DNA from: Gaiellasilicea sp963731615
GTDB lineage: Bacteria; Actinomycetota; Thermoleophilia; Gaiellales; Gaiellaceae
DNA: 64,000 nt
Assembly: GCA_963731615.1 (NCBI GenBank)
Contig: CAVSWD010000008.1
Coordinates: forward strand, 310,001-374,000
Direction of reading: 5' to 3'
The number at the start of each line of letters is the position of its first letter. Positions within the stretch are counted from its first letter, which is position 1. The notes below the pieces were generated by a model that saw nothing but the letters and a program-made list of their open reading frames with translations, made no database searches and was not told the origin of the DNA. Below, piece after piece: positions 8,566 through 17,459 of this stretch. A program made the position numbers and the translations under genes.

Positions 8566-11104
8566 CTATTCCGTGGCCGAGGGGCAGGCCGAAGCGCCCT
8601 CCTTGCGTGTCCCCTTCGAGAGCTCGGTCGTGCCGGGCGCGAGCCCGAGCGCGAGGTCGCGGTACGCGGCTGCCGAGCGCCACGCCTTCTGGCCGGCGAA
8701 TGTCGCGTTGACGAAGTCGAAGCGGGCGAAGAGCTTCTCGGCCTTCGCCTGGTTGTCGATCGCCTGCTTGCGCAGCCGGGCCGCCTTCGTCGGCAGCTGG
8801 CCGACCTGGGTGGCGCCGCCGGCGGCATACGCCTCGCCGCCCTGCGAGAGGGCCTCGTCCGACCACTTCAGGTAGTAGGCGGCGTGACCGCGGGCGATGT
8901 TCTCCTGGTCGAGGATCGAGTAGACGAGCTCGGTGTGCGAGTACGTCGTCGGCGCCGCCGTGGAGTTGAACGCCCACGTGAAGCCGTCGTAGTACCGCGG
9001 TGAGCCGTCCGCATTCCGCGTCGCCCCGATCGAGTCGTGCGGGTGCGCGAGGCCGAGGTAATGGCTCGCCTCGTGGATCGAGGTGTAGGTGAACGCTCCG
9101 CCCGAGACCTCCGGGTGGGCGAACGACATCGACTGGTCGCGATCCGACTGGGGCGACTTGAAGACGTCGTTGACGGATCCGAGGTAGCCCCACGGGACGC
9201 CCTCGCGGTTGGTGGCGATCCCGGCCGCGATCGGCAGGGCCCACGCGTAGTGCTTCTCGGCGACGACGTTGATCGCCGGCACGGTCGTGTAGCACGGCCC
9301 GCCGCGGTAGAGCCTCACCTGCTGGTCGATGTAGTCCATCGCCGTGTCGGTGTGCATGGAGACGCCCGGGGCGCCGGCGGTGTCGTCGCCGTCCTGCTTC
9401 GCCTGGTCGAGCATCGCCTGGTCGGCGGTGTTGTCGGCTCCGCCCTGGCCGAGGTAGGCGAAGCGCACGTCGCCCGCGAAGGTCAGGTACGGCGTCAGCG
9501 TCCGCAGCCCCGCCAGGACGACGTCCTGGTTGTAGAGCTTGCTCAGATCGGACGCCCACGGCAGCTCTGCCTTCGCGTCGTGCCAGACGTTGTCCGAGAA
9601 CCAGTACCGCCCGGTCGCCGGGTGCGGCTCGTAGAGGTAGGAGTGCAGGAACCGGAACGAGGTCGCCTGGTTGACGGTCCGGCCGAGCATGAAGTTCAGC
9701 TGGTTCTCGTCCCAGGTCTGGCCGGGCGTGACCGCCTGCTCGATCCCCTCGCCGGTGTTGACGAGCGTGACCGGCCGCGGCGCCTTCGCGCGGTACTCCC
9801 AGAGCGGCGGGTCGTAGTTCGCCGACCCGTAGACGGTGCGGTTGCGGTTGCCCCACGTCTCCGCCTCGTACTGGTTCGGCGCCGCACCGGTGTCGATCAT
9901 CATGAAGCGGTAGCGGCCGCCCCAGTTGCGCGCCCAGTCGATCCCGTCGAACTGGCCCGTGTCGGGGTCGGTCCGGTTGACCTTCCAGACGTGGTACTCG
10001 GTCTGCGGCTTCAGGATCGCGCGCGCCTCGGCCGAATCCCAGGTGTTGAGGATGTAGACCGTGTAGCCGGGGTTCTTGCCCGGGCCCTTGCCGCGCGCGG
10101 GGTCGTCCCAGCCGAGCATCGCCTTCGAGTTGGCGGCGATCCAGTCCTCGACCTTCTCGCCGTTGACGAAGCGAACCGGCGTGTTCGGGGCAACGATGGC
10201 GCCGGTGCCGCGATAGACGCCGCGGGTCGCGTTATAGCGCTCGAGGTAGTCGCGGCTCCCGGACTTGGCGAACTCGCCTGTCGCCGAGTTGGCCTTCATC
10301 GCGTTGAAGAGGCCCTGCGTGAACGCCGCCGGTGCGTAGACGAACTGCGGCTTCCACTTGTACTCGTACGGGACCGTGAACGGCTTCGTGTTGTTGTAGT
10401 AGTTGCGCCCGTGGTTGACGAGCGTCTCGACGCCGAAGAGCGGCATCTGGTCGCCGCTGGAGCTCTGGCCGCGCGGGATCAGAACGCCGGGGCGCTGGTA
10501 GTTCGGAACCTCGCCGAGCACCTTCGCCTCGTCGAGCTCGCCGGGCGCGAAGCCGACGGCGACGACCCGGAGCGGCACCTCGACCGTCGCCTGGGCGGCG
10601 TCCGGGTCGTAGGCGTAGAGCACGCTCGTCGGGTCGGAGGGAGGCGGCGCCGAGGCGACGGCCAGCGTGGCCTTGCCCTGGTAGGTGCCGCCAGGGGCGA
10701 CGAGCCAGGCCAGAGTGCTGACGGTGTAGACGCCCGCAGGCGGGTTCGTGAGCACGACCTTCTCGTTGCCGCCCGACGACGCCGAGCTGCCGACGCGCGC
10801 GCCGCTGGGGCCGTCGACGTAGAGGTCGTAGTCGTCGCCCTCGGCGGACGGCGTCGTCGCGATCTCGACGGTGTAGTTCCCCGTCGCCGGCGGCGTGACC
10901 GTCAGCGTGTAGCGGTCACACGACGGATCGACCGGCAGGCAGACACCGGAGGGGTTCGAAGTCAGGAAGGGCCCGCCGGTCCAGGAGGACGTCGGTGTGA
11001 CCGTCGAAACCGTGCCGCTGCTCGGAACCGCCGCCTGCGCGGTGGCGGGTAGAAGCGCGACGAGCCCAACGATCAGGGCGGGAAGGAGGAAGACGTGCGC
11101 GCAT
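8566..11104 (-). CDS. Secreted metzincin-like zinc metalloprotease, one frameshift
   Basis: This is a large exported protein of about 845 residues. A signal-type helix (FLLPALIVGLVALLPATAQA) follows the ATG at 11104 after a single-base shift near 11095. Next comes a prepeptidase-C-like beta domain with NYTVEIATTPSAEGDDYDLYV. Near the last quarter (about bases 9035-9080) is HEASHYLGLAHPHD, the HExxHxxGxxH zinc motif of metzincins, with a following YSHTELVYSILDQ helix that may hold the Met-turn region. Residues between the domains are Trp/Tyr-rich and unassigned. The family within the metzincins is not clear to me. It is first in a unit with the LVIVD and subtilase genes, and operator-like palindromes lie just upstream. 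Confidence 0.75.
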
Positions 11105-11195
11105 GCAGGACTCCAATTCGCGAGGTGTGAACGAACGAACCGGCGTGTCCTACCGCGCTAATTCAAACTTCAAACACGTTCGGATATGCCAGGAA

Positions 11196-11235
11196 ATTGA
11201 CTGACAAATCAATCGGCCCGATTGACGAGTCAATC
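11196..11235. promoter_or_regulatory. Paired palindromic operator-like sites upstream of the protease operon
   Basis: Two imperfect dyads share ATTGA and TCAAT ends. One spans 11196-11213 (ATTGACTGACAAATCAAT) and the other is GATTGACGAGTCAATC at 11220-11235, with 7-bp perfect arms. The second overlaps the TetR stop codon. Both lie between the TetR gene and the start of the metzincin operon, and they also contain TTGACT/TTGATT boxes usable as a -35. This is consistent with a TetR-family operator; the assignment to this TetR is inference. Confidence 0.55.
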
Positions 11236-11823
11236 CACCGCGAGGCCGTCGGCGAGCAGACGAACGACGGTCTGCTCGGCACGCTCTACGTCCTCGGGCC
11301 CCGCGGCAAGCCGTTCGAACACCCAGCCGGTGAGGATCTCCTCGAGCGCGCCGTAGAGAACCCAGGCGGCGAGCCGGGGATCGAGGTCGGCCCGAAGCTC
11401 CCCACGCTCCTGGCCGCGGGAGACGATCCGCTCGAGGGCGGCGAAGGCGTGCGCGATCTCGTCGACCTCGCGGCCGAGCTGGGGCGATCGCGCCACCTCG
11501 CGGACGAGCACGCGCACGAGATCGGGGTCGACCTGCCACGCTCCGAGGACGATCTTGGCGACCGCGGCGAGCTGCTCCCGCGCGGGCGCCCCTTCCCGCT
11601 CGACTTCCTCGACCGCCTCGAGCATGCGCGTCCACGTGCGCCGGAAGATCGTCTCGAGCAGGTCCTCTTTCGAGCCGAAGTAGTGGTAGACGAGGCCGTA
11701 CGCGACGCCGGCCTCCTTGGCGACGTCGGCGACGCGGCTCGTGTGGTAGCCGGAGCGTGCGAAGACCGTGATCGCCGCGCGCAGGATCAGCCGTCGCTTC
11801 TCGCGTTCCTTGTCCGTCGCCAC
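11230..11823 (-). CDS. TetR/AcrR family transcriptional regulator
   Basis: This is a 197-residue protein with an N-terminal helix-turn-helix (residues 10-56). It contains ILRAAITVFARSGYHTSRVADVAKEAGVAYGLVYHYFGSKE, an almost canonical TetR DNA-binding segment ending in the YHYF motif, then an all-helical ligand domain. The start is GTG at 11823, 18 bases after the end of the previous gene on the strand. Palindromes at its 3' end and upstream of the protease operon are the obvious targets. The ligand is unknown. It may be co-transcribed with the two-component genes before it. Confidence 0.92.
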   Translation of the reverse strand: MATDKEREKRRLILRAAITVFARSGYHTSRVADVAKEAGVAYGLVYHYFGSKEDLLETIFRRTWTRMLEAVEEVEREGAPAREQLAAVAKIVLGAWQVDPDLVRVLVREVARSPQLGREVDEIAHAFAALERIVSRGQERGELRADLDPRLAAWVLYGALEEILTGWVFERLAAGPEDVERAEQTVVRLLADGLAVD

Positions 11824-11841
11824 AGCGGGCGTGATCCTACG

Positions 11842-12198
11842 TCAGTCGTCGTCGCCGCCGCCCGAGCCGGAGTTGCCGCCGCCGTCACCGCCCGAGCGGC
11901 CTCGGCCACGACCGCGGCCGGAGTTGTCCTCGGTCTCGACCTCTGTCTCCGTCTCTTCGCCCTCGGTTTCCGCACGACCCGCGGAGGTCGTGCGCGCCGT
12001 GCGGGTCGTCGGGCTCGTGGTGGTGGTCGTCGTCGTGGTCGTGGCCGTCGTCGCTGGCTGCGGCGCGAGCTGGGCCGGTGCCGGTTCGAGCTGGACGACG
12101 GGAAGCGAGATCGTGTCTCGCGTCAGGAGGTGGACTCCGAAGCCGACGGCGACGGCGAGTACCAGCCCGAGCAGGCCCAGAAGGGCGGTGCGCATCAT
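11842..12198 (-). CDS. Membrane-anchored low-complexity protein (Thr-rich, acidic, Gly/Arg tail)
   Basis: This is a 118-residue protein whose ATG overlaps the histidine kinase stop by 4 bases. One membrane helix (MMRTALLGLLGLVLAVAVGFG) is followed by a Pro/Ala segment, a run of Thr residues, an acidic block (EGEETETEVETEDNS) and a Gly/Arg/Asp-rich tail beginning NSGRGRGRG. The same NSGRGRG and Asp-rich tail recurs in the protein encoded at 14725-15248, on the other side of the two-component genes, so the two are probably related exported or tethered proteins. I know no function for this family. A metal- or surface-sensing role beside a histidine kinase is speculation. Confidence 0.6.
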   Translation of the reverse strand: MMRTALLGLLGLVLAVAVGFGVHLLTRDTISLPVVQLEPAPAQLAPQPATTATTTTTTTTTSPTTRTARTTSAGRAETEGEETETEVETEDNSGRGRGRGRSGGDGGGNSGSGGGDDD

Positions 12199-13559
12199 GT
12201 CGTCCCCGCCGGTGGCAGTCGGAGCTCGGCCCGAGCGCCGCCCGTCTCGCGGGAGCCGATCGACGCCGAGCCACCCCAGCGCCTTGCCAGCGTCTCGACG
12301 ATCGCCAGGCCGAGCCCGGTGCCGGGCCGGTCGCTGCGGCCGCGACGGAAGCGCTCGAAGACGTGCCGCTCCTCGCCCGCCGGGACGCCGGGCCCCTCGT
12401 CGAGCACCGAGAGGCGGCCGTCCGGCGTCCAGGAGATCGTCACGGTCGTCTCGGGCGGCGAATACACGAGCGCGTTCTCGAGCAGGTTGTCCAGCGCGAT
12501 CGCGACGTCCTCCTCTCCCGCTCGCACGAACGCTTCGGCATCGCCGTCGAGCTCGAGCCGGTGACCGCTCGCCTCGGCGCGGGGCAGCCAACGCGCATAG
12601 GCGGCCTCCGCCGCGCGCCGAAGCGATACCGGAGCGCGAAGCGTCGGCCGGTCGCCGTCGCGGGCCAGCGTGAGCAGCGAGTTGAGCAGCCGCGTCAGCC
12701 GCTCGACCTCGGCCTCTGCGAGCTCGAGCTCGTGCCGCACCGCGGCGTCGTCGCTCTTCAGGCTTGCCGCCTCGAGCCGCAGCCGCAGGCCGGTCAGCGG
12801 CGTCCGCAGCTGGTGCGAGGCGTTGCCGACGAACTCGCGCTGTGCCTCGATCGCCTGCGCCAGCCTCTCGGTCATGTCGTTGAAGGCAAGCGCGACCTCG
12901 CGCTGCTCGCTCGCGCCGGTCACTTCTGCACGTGCGTCGAGCTCACCTTCCTCCACGCGCCGAGCCGTCCCGGCGAGCGCGTGCAGCGGCCGTGCGAGCG
13001 AGCCGGCGAGCACCCAGGCGAGCGCCAGTCCGAGCGCAAGAGCCGCGAGGCCGACGCCGACGACGACGAGCACGTTCCGGCGAGCGCGCTCGTCGACCGC
13101 GGCATTGCTCTGGGTGACCCGCACGGCGCCGGTCGTGCGGCCGCCGTCGAGGATCGGGACCGCCGTGTAGAGCAGCTCGCCGCCGAGCGTGGCGCTGTTC
13201 CGGGTTCCCTGCTGGGAGCGGCCGGCGAGCGCAGCGGCGATCTCGGGACGGCTCGAGAACGGCTCGTCCGGCGCAGCACTCCCCGCGGAGTCGGCCAGTA
13301 CGCGGCCGCGCCGGTCGACGATGATCACCCGGGCGCCGAGCTCGCTCCCAGCCTCCCGCGCGACCCGAGCGAGCTGATCCGGATCGTCCAGCCTCGCAGC
13401 CGCCGCAGCCGCGACGACCTGGGCCTGCGACGCGGCCTGGCTCTTCACCTCGGCGTCGACACGGCTCGAGAGGCTGAGCACGAGCGGAATCTCGAGCGCG
13501 ATCAGAACCAGCACCAGGACGTAGGCGAAGGCGAGGAGCAGGCGCAGCCGCAGGCTCAT
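12195..13559 (-). CDS. Two-component sensor histidine kinase
   Basis: This is a 454-residue protein with two membrane helices (about residues 5-31 and 163-187) around a 130-residue extracellular sensor. It continues with a HAMP linker, a HisKA dimerisation helix with the phospho-accepting His at about residue 249 in NASHQLRTPLTGL, and an HATPase domain with NLLENALVYS (N box), DEGPGVPAG (G1) and GTGLGLAI (G2). The start overlaps the response regulator stop by 4 bases, and the stop overlaps the next gene. The order regulator-kinase-accessory protein and the overlaps show an operon. Confidence 0.95.
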   Translation of the reverse strand: MSLRLRLLLAFAYVLVLVLIALEIPLVLSLSSRVDAEVKSQAASQAQVVAAAAAARLDDPDQLARVAREAGSELGARVIIVDRRGRVLADSAGSAAPDEPFSSRPEIAAALAGRSQQGTRNSATLGGELLYTAVPILDGGRTTGAVRVTQSNAAVDERARRNVLVVVGVGLAALALGLALAWVLAGSLARPLHALAGTARRVEEGELDARAEVTGASEQREVALAFNDMTERLAQAIEAQREFVGNASHQLRTPLTGLRLRLEAASLKSDDAAVRHELELAEAEVERLTRLLNSLLTLARDGDRPTLRAPVSLRRAAEAAYARWLPRAEASGHRLELDGDAEAFVRAGEEDVAIALDNLLENALVYSPPETTVTISWTPDGRLSVLDEGPGVPAGEERHVFERFRRGRSDRPGTGLGLAIVETLARRWGGSASIGSRETGGARAELRLPPAGTT

Positions 13560-14248
13560 CCGAGCTCCTCCGACGACGCGAAGCGGAAACCGACGCCGCG
13601 GACGGTGTGGATGTAGGTCGGATCGAGCTTCTTGCGCAGCGCGCCGACATGGACGTCGAGCGTCTTGGTCGAGCCGAACCAGTTCACGTCCCAGACCTCG
13701 TCGATCAGACGCTCGCGCTGCACGACCGTGCCGGCCTCGCGCATCAGCAGCGCGAGCAGGTCGAACTCCTTCCGCGCGAGCTCAACCGGCTCGCCGCCCA
13801 GCGAGACCTCGCGCCGCGCCGGATCGAGCCTGACCTCGCCGATCTCGATCGGGCCCTCGGCCGGCGCGCCTGGTGCGGCGCTGCGGCGCAGGACGGCGCG
13901 GACGCGCGCGATCACCTCGCGGGCGCTGAACGGCTTGACGACATAGTCGTCGGCGCCGAGCTCGAGGCCGACGATGCGATCCGCCTCCTCGCCGCGCGCC
14001 GAGAGGATGATGATCGGCACGCTCGACGAGGCGCGCAGCTCGCGGCAGACGTCGAGACCGGAGCCGTCGGGCAGGCCGATGTCGAGCAGCACGAGGTCCG
14101 GGCGGAGCGAGCGGCCGCGCGCGATCCCGTCGGAGACGGTGTGGGCGACCTCGGCCTTGAAGCCGTCACGCTCGAGCGCCTCCGCGAGCGGCGTCGTGAT
14201 CGACTCCTCGTCCTCGACCAGCAGGATCGTGCGTTTCGTTTGGCTCAT
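13556..14248 (-). CDS. OmpR-family response regulator
   Basis: This is a 230-residue protein. The receiver domain (1-120) has the acidic pocket in LLVEDEES, the phospho-accepting Asp56 in DLVLLDIGLPDG, and the conserved Lys in YVVKPFSAREV. The C-terminal winged-helix domain has LARKEFDLLALLMREAG and TLDVHVGALRKKL with the closing VRGVGFRF motif. The ATG at 14248 was chosen over upstream in-frame codons because it gives the family start (MSQTKRTILLVED). It overlaps the kinase gene by 4 bases and is the partner of that kinase by position. Confidence 0.95.
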   Translation of the reverse strand: MSQTKRTILLVEDEESITTPLAEALERDGFKAEVAHTVSDGIARGRSLRPDLVLLDIGLPDGSGLDVCRELRASSSVPIIILSARGEEADRIVGLELGADDYVVKPFSAREVIARVRAVLRRSAAPGAPAEGPIEIGEVRLDPARREVSLGGEPVELARKEFDLLALLMREAGTVVQRERLIDEVWDVNWFGSTKTLDVHVGALRKKLDPTYIHTVRGVGFRFASSEELG

Positions 14249-14330
14249 GGCTGCAGTGTGCCCCGCGTCCCGGAAATGCGTGGAGGCGCCCGAGGTTCCG
14301 GACGCCTCCACGCTGCTTGGGTGGGAAGAG

Positions 14331-14696
14331 CTAGCGGGCGACGAAGCTCCCGCTCATCCCCTCCTCCCGGTGGTCGCTGATCGCGCACCAGAAGGAGTAG
14401 CGGACGCCTTTCTTCAACGTCGCCGTCAGGGGCGCGGTCTTGCCGCCCACGAGCACGCGCGTCTTCCAGGTCTTGCCGCCGCCTCGGAGCCAGAAGTCGT
14501 GGGCGTCGTCGGAGGCGTTGCGGACCTGGAACTTGACCACGCCCGCCTTCGGCTTGGCCGAGAGGCGGATCGCGCCGTCCACCTCGGTCACGCGCACCGC
14601 CTGCGCGACGCTCGCGCTCTGGGCGATGGCGACGAGGGAGATCGAGCTCGCGATCAGTGCGAGCATCGTTGTCAGGGCCAGTTTCGTGCGATTCAT
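14331..14696 (-). CDS. Exported cupredoxin-like protein
   Basis: This is a 121-residue protein after an AGGAGAAACG site. It has a signal peptide (LALTTMLALIASSISLVAIAQSA) and a small beta-sandwich. The candidate type-1 copper ligands are visible in the expected order: His in DDAHDFWL, then Cys, His and Met in WCAISDHREEGM. This is the plastocyanin-like Cx(n)HxxxxM arrangement of blue copper proteins, so copper binding or electron transfer is the family expectation. It lies between the Asp-rich repeat protein and the two-component genes on the same strand. Copper or redox sensing by the kinase would be a fair guess, but nothing here proves it. Confidence 0.75.
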   Translation of the reverse strand: MNRTKLALTTMLALIASSISLVAIAQSASVAQAVRVTEVDGAIRLSAKPKAGVVKFQVRNASDDAHDFWLRGGGKTWKTRVLVGGKTAPLTATLKKGVRYSFWCAISDHREEGMSGSFVAR

Positions 14697-14724
14697 CGGT
14701 CGTTTCTCCTGTCTCGTGTGGTGG

Positions 14725-15248
14725 TTAGCCGCGGCCGCTGTTCGAGCCGGAGCGGTCGTCGTCGGTGTCGTTGTCGTTGTCGTTGCCGCCGTGGTCGTCG
14801 TCACCGTCGTCGCCGCCGCCGCGCCCGCGACCCGAGTTGTCGTCGTCGCCGTCGTCGCCGGTTGCGCCGGCGCCGCCGGTGCAGCGCGGGTCGTTCGCGT
14901 GCTCGGCCTCGTCGCACGGGCCGGAGATGTCTTCAGCGGTAGTGGTGCCGACCGTCGTGGTGGCGGTGGTCGTGGTGCCGGTCGTGCCGGCGACACCGGC
15001 GCAGCGCGGATCGTTCCGGTGCTCCGCCTCGTCGCACGGGCCCGAGATGTCCTCGGCCGTCGTCGTCCGGTCGTGGTCGTGCCGGTCGTCGTGCCAACCG
15101 TCGTCGTGTCCAACGTGGTCGTGCCGTCCGTCGTCGCGCCGGGGAGCGACACGGTGCGTGCCGGATCGTCGTCGACGCCGGTCGAAGCGGCGTAGCCGCC
15201 GACCGCCAGCACGCCGGCTCCTAGCAGTGCGAGCACGAGCTTCGTCAT
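14725..15248 (-). CDS. Exported Thr/Asp-rich protein with an internal cysteine repeat, one frameshift
   Basis: The start ATG at 15248 follows a GGAGG site and opens a signal-type helix (LVLALLGAGVLAVGGYAAS), then a Thr-rich linker. After one frameshift near 15070 the correct frame has two copies of AEDISGPCDEAEHxNDPRC separated by a Gly/Thr linker. It then has a long Asp/Gly/Arg tail (including DDNSGRGRG) and a stop at 14725. Each repeat carries two Cys, suggesting a disulphide or metal knot. The tail matches that of the protein at 11842-12198. It lies about 30 bases before the cupredoxin gene. No named family is recognised. Confidence 0.6.
14881..15060 (-). repeat. Two 60-base direct repeats inside the Asp-rich gene
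   Basis: The segments 14881-14940 and 15001-15060 align over 60 bases with 8 mismatches by hand and are spaced by exactly 120 bases. They encode the two AEDISGPCDEAEH repeats of the exported protein. Several differences are at third codon positions, so the duplication is under coding selection. Confidence 0.8.
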
Positions 15249-15378
15249 CGGGATTGCCTCCTCAGTTCGGTCATGCATCCAGGTTGCCCGGAGGCCACCC
15301 AGGAGCCGGGCAAGCGAAGGCAAAGCCTTGGTAAAGCCTTGTTCCGGAGTCGTTCAGCTAGACTGGCGCCCGCGCCAC

Positions 15379-15451
15379 GGCCCATTCGTCTAGTGGCCTA
15401 GGACACCGCCCTCTCACGGCGGCGGCACGGGTTCGAATCCCGTATGGGCCT
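15379..15451 (+). tRNA. tRNA-Glu (anticodon CTC)
   Basis: The acceptor stem GGCCCAT pairs with ATGGGCC. The D arm contains TCTAGTGGCCTAGGA, the anticodon stem is CCGCC/GGCGG with loop CTCTCAC, and the T arm contains GGGTTCGAATCCC. Anticodon CTC at 15413-15415 decodes GAG. The base after the acceptor is T and no CCA is encoded. Confidence 0.95.
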
Positions 15452-15503
15452 TCCTTTCAGAACGGCGGTTGCAGCGCTTCGCGCCGAGGCTAAAATTGAG
15501 GCC

Positions 15504-16631
15504 ATGCCCCGGATTCGACGAGTCGCCGCCTCGACCGCGCCTGGGGCGCTCATCGCGGCCGCCGTCTTTATGATCGCACCGCCTCACACGGTGGCTGCGC
15601 CGCGGGCGACGACCCCCGTGATCGGCCCGCCGGTCGCGTCGCCGAGTCAGCCGCTGCCTGGAAAGCTGTTCGTGGTGCGCTTCAACGTCAGGCGCAGCGA
15701 CTCGACTACGCCGCTGGCGAGCGGCAAGCTGAGCTCCGCCGCCGCGGTGGACGGGCGAGTCCTCTCGGCGCGGTCCCACTCGTTCGTGCGCGGGGTCGCC
15801 CGCGTCTCGCTGCTCGTCCCGGTGGCTGCACAGGGGAAGGTTCTGACCATCCGAGTGACCGTCGGATCGTCCGGCACGTCCGCGACCCGCGTCGCCCGGT
15901 TCCGTGTCCGAGCTCTTCCGAAGCCAGCGCTCTCGGTCGGTGACGCGTCGGTAACCGAGGGCAATGCGGGCTCGTCCGTGCTGACCTTCCCGGTCACGGT
16001 CTCCGCGGCGACCCCCCTGGCGATCACCGTCCGCTACGCGACCTCCGACGGGCTCGCATCGGCAAATAGCGACTACGCAGCGCGCGCGGGCCGGCTGACC
16101 TTGACGCCGGGGCAGCGGACCGGCACGCTCGCGGTCGAGGTCAAGGGCGACATCGCCGTGGAGCAGGACGAGACGCTCACCCTTACCCTCTCGAGCGTGG
16201 TCAACGCCACGCTCGGCGATGCAACCGGAACTGGGACGATCGCGAACGACGACGTGGCCGCGCGCAGCGGTCGCTACGAAGGATCGACCTCGATCTGGAC
16301 CTACATAGCCTTCGACGTCGCGGAGGGGGCGGGGTCGATCACCGGGCTGTACTTCTTCGCCGATTTGACGTGCGACACGCCGCTCAACACGCTGAAGGGC
16401 GTGAAGATCTGGATGGAGGACCGCATTCCCGTCGACGCCGAAGGCAGCTTCACGGCCACCTACAACGGCACGACACCCGGGCAGATTGCGCTGCACGTCG
16501 TCGTCGCGGGCACGCTGCGCGCACCGAGCACTGCACGCGGGACGATCCGCGTCGTGGACGTGACCTCCAACGAGCCCCCGTTCTTCGGCGCCCACTGCCG
16601 GACGACTGACGTCTCGTGGGACGCCAAGTGA
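15504..16631 (+). CDS. Secreted Calx-beta domain protein
   Basis: This is a 375-residue protein from the ATG at 15504, preceded by GAGG. A basic N-terminus and hydrophobic stretch (APGALIAAAVFMIA) act as signal peptide. After a linker and an Ig-like beta domain, residues about 145-255 form a Calx-beta domain: LSVGDASVTEGNAG, then YATSDGLA, AGRLTLTPGQRTGTLAVEVKGD and EQDETLTLTLSSV. The Asp/Glu clusters are the calcium-binding ends of this fold. The last part is a beta-rich, Cys-containing domain of unknown type. Calx-beta domains occur in calcium-dependent surface or adhesion proteins. It is about 50 bases downstream of tRNA-Glu and appears monocistronic. Confidence 0.8.
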   Translation: MPRIRRVAASTAPGALIAAAVFMIAPPHTVAAPRATTPVIGPPVASPSQPLPGKLFVVRFNVRRSDSTTPLASGKLSSAAAVDGRVLSARSHSFVRGVARVSLLVPVAAQGKVLTIRVTVGSSGTSATRVARFRVRALPKPALSVGDASVTEGNAGSSVLTFPVTVSAATPLAITVRYATSDGLASANSDYAARAGRLTLTPGQRTGTLAVEVKGDIAVEQDETLTLTLSSVVNATLGDATGTGTIANDDVAARSGRYEGSTSIWTYIAFDVAEGAGSITGLYFFADLTCDTPLNTLKGVKIWMEDRIPVDAEGSFTATYNGTTPGQIALHVVVAGTLRAPSTARGTIRVVDVTSNEPPFFGAHCRTTDVSWDAK

Positions 16632-16905
16632 CGCGCGCGTAGCGCCGGCCTCGACGCTCGGACCAGCCGACCCGTCGCTCGAAAGCCTCCGACGCCCGGC
16701 ATCGCGGCCCGAAGGTTGCCACGGTGCCCCCGAGGAGTCAACGACGCTTCACGCTGTTTCGAGCGTCGAACCAGCGAACGTGTCACAGCGCCGCAGTCTG
16801 CCGTCGCGGGCTCGTGTTCGCCTTGCAGCGCGCGTCGCCGCAATGTTGTACCGAGGGAGCGCTGGCATCTGGTTTCCCGGCGCGGCATCTACTAGGCTCG
16901 TCCGG

Positions 16906-17241
16906 GTGGACGAGCAGAAGCGCCGATTGGTTGAGAACGAGAATCTCTTCCGTGAGGTGAATGAGCGGATCGAGAGGCTGGCTTCGACGCTCCATGGGCC
17001 GGGCCCGTTCGGTTTTCTGTGCGAATGCTCGAACAGAGACTGCGAACAACGGGTCACCTTGACGCTCGCAGCATATGAGGCGGTCCGCGCCCAAGGTGAC
17101 CGTTTTTTGGTCGCGCCGGGGCACGTCTTTCCCGACATTGAGCGAGTGGTTGAGAGCCACGAGGGTTACGAGGTCGTCGACAAAGATGACGATGTCGAGG
17201 CGATCGCCCGCGCCCGGGATCCGCGCGTGCCCCTTCAATAG
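16906..17241 (+). CDS. Conserved actinobacterial-type protein with CxC motif
   Basis: This is a 111-residue protein from the GTG at 16906. The start was chosen because the family-like opening MDEQKRRLVENENLFREVN begins here; upstream in-frame sequence looks non-coding. The rest has RIERLASTLHGP, a FGFLCECSNRDCEQRV segment with three Cys (CxC...C), then LTLAAYEAVR, RFLVAPGHVFPDIERVV and YEVVDKDDD. This pattern recurs in Actinobacteria as a small protein of unknown function. The Cys may bind metal, but I cannot prove it. It does not resemble any enzyme I know. Confidence 0.65.
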   Translation: MDEQKRRLVENENLFREVNERIERLASTLHGPGPFGFLCECSNRDCEQRVTLTLAAYEAVRAQGDRFLVAPGHVFPDIERVVESHEGYEVVDKDDDVEAIARARDPRVPLQ

Positions 17242-17300
17242 CGGGGGGCGCGGGCGGGCAGCGGAGTTTGACGCGTCCCCAACGGGGCCATCCGTGACGT

Positions 17301-17459
17301 ATGACGCGTCTCGACAAGGAGGGGGTGCTTGCTCAGGACATCGCGCTACTGCGCGAGCTGATCGACCGTCTGCTGGACGAAGGGCTTCCGCCTGACGATC
17401 TAACGCTCGTCGCTGCAACAAAGCTCTTGAACGAAAAGCTTGACGAATTGCGGACCTAG
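17301..17459 (+). CDS. Small hypothetical protein, 52 aa
   Basis: An ATG at 17301 opens a 52-residue helical, charged ORF with the segment DIALLRELIDRLLDEGLPP and a second helix KLLNEKLDEL. The two-helix layout resembles small Spo0E-like or coiled proteins, but I see no diagnostic signature (no Ser-Gln-Leu-Asp motif). The ribosome site is weak. It is 59 bases after the previous gene on the same strand, so it could be co-transcribed. Codon usage at third positions fits the genome only partly, and I would not insist on it. Confidence 0.4.
   Translation: MTRLDKEGVLAQDIALLRELIDRLLDEGLPPDDLTLVAATKLLNEKLDELRT

Noticed and set aside
9037..11052. Long plus-strand open frame of about 670 codons
   Set aside because: It is antisense to the metzincin gene and gives Arg/Val-rich protein without any family motif, typical of GC-rich shadow frames.
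11842..12591. A longer protein starting inside the histidine kinase gene
   Set aside because: The upstream residues are an antiframe of the kinase; the ATGATG at 12198 gives a membrane-helix start coupled to the kinase stop.
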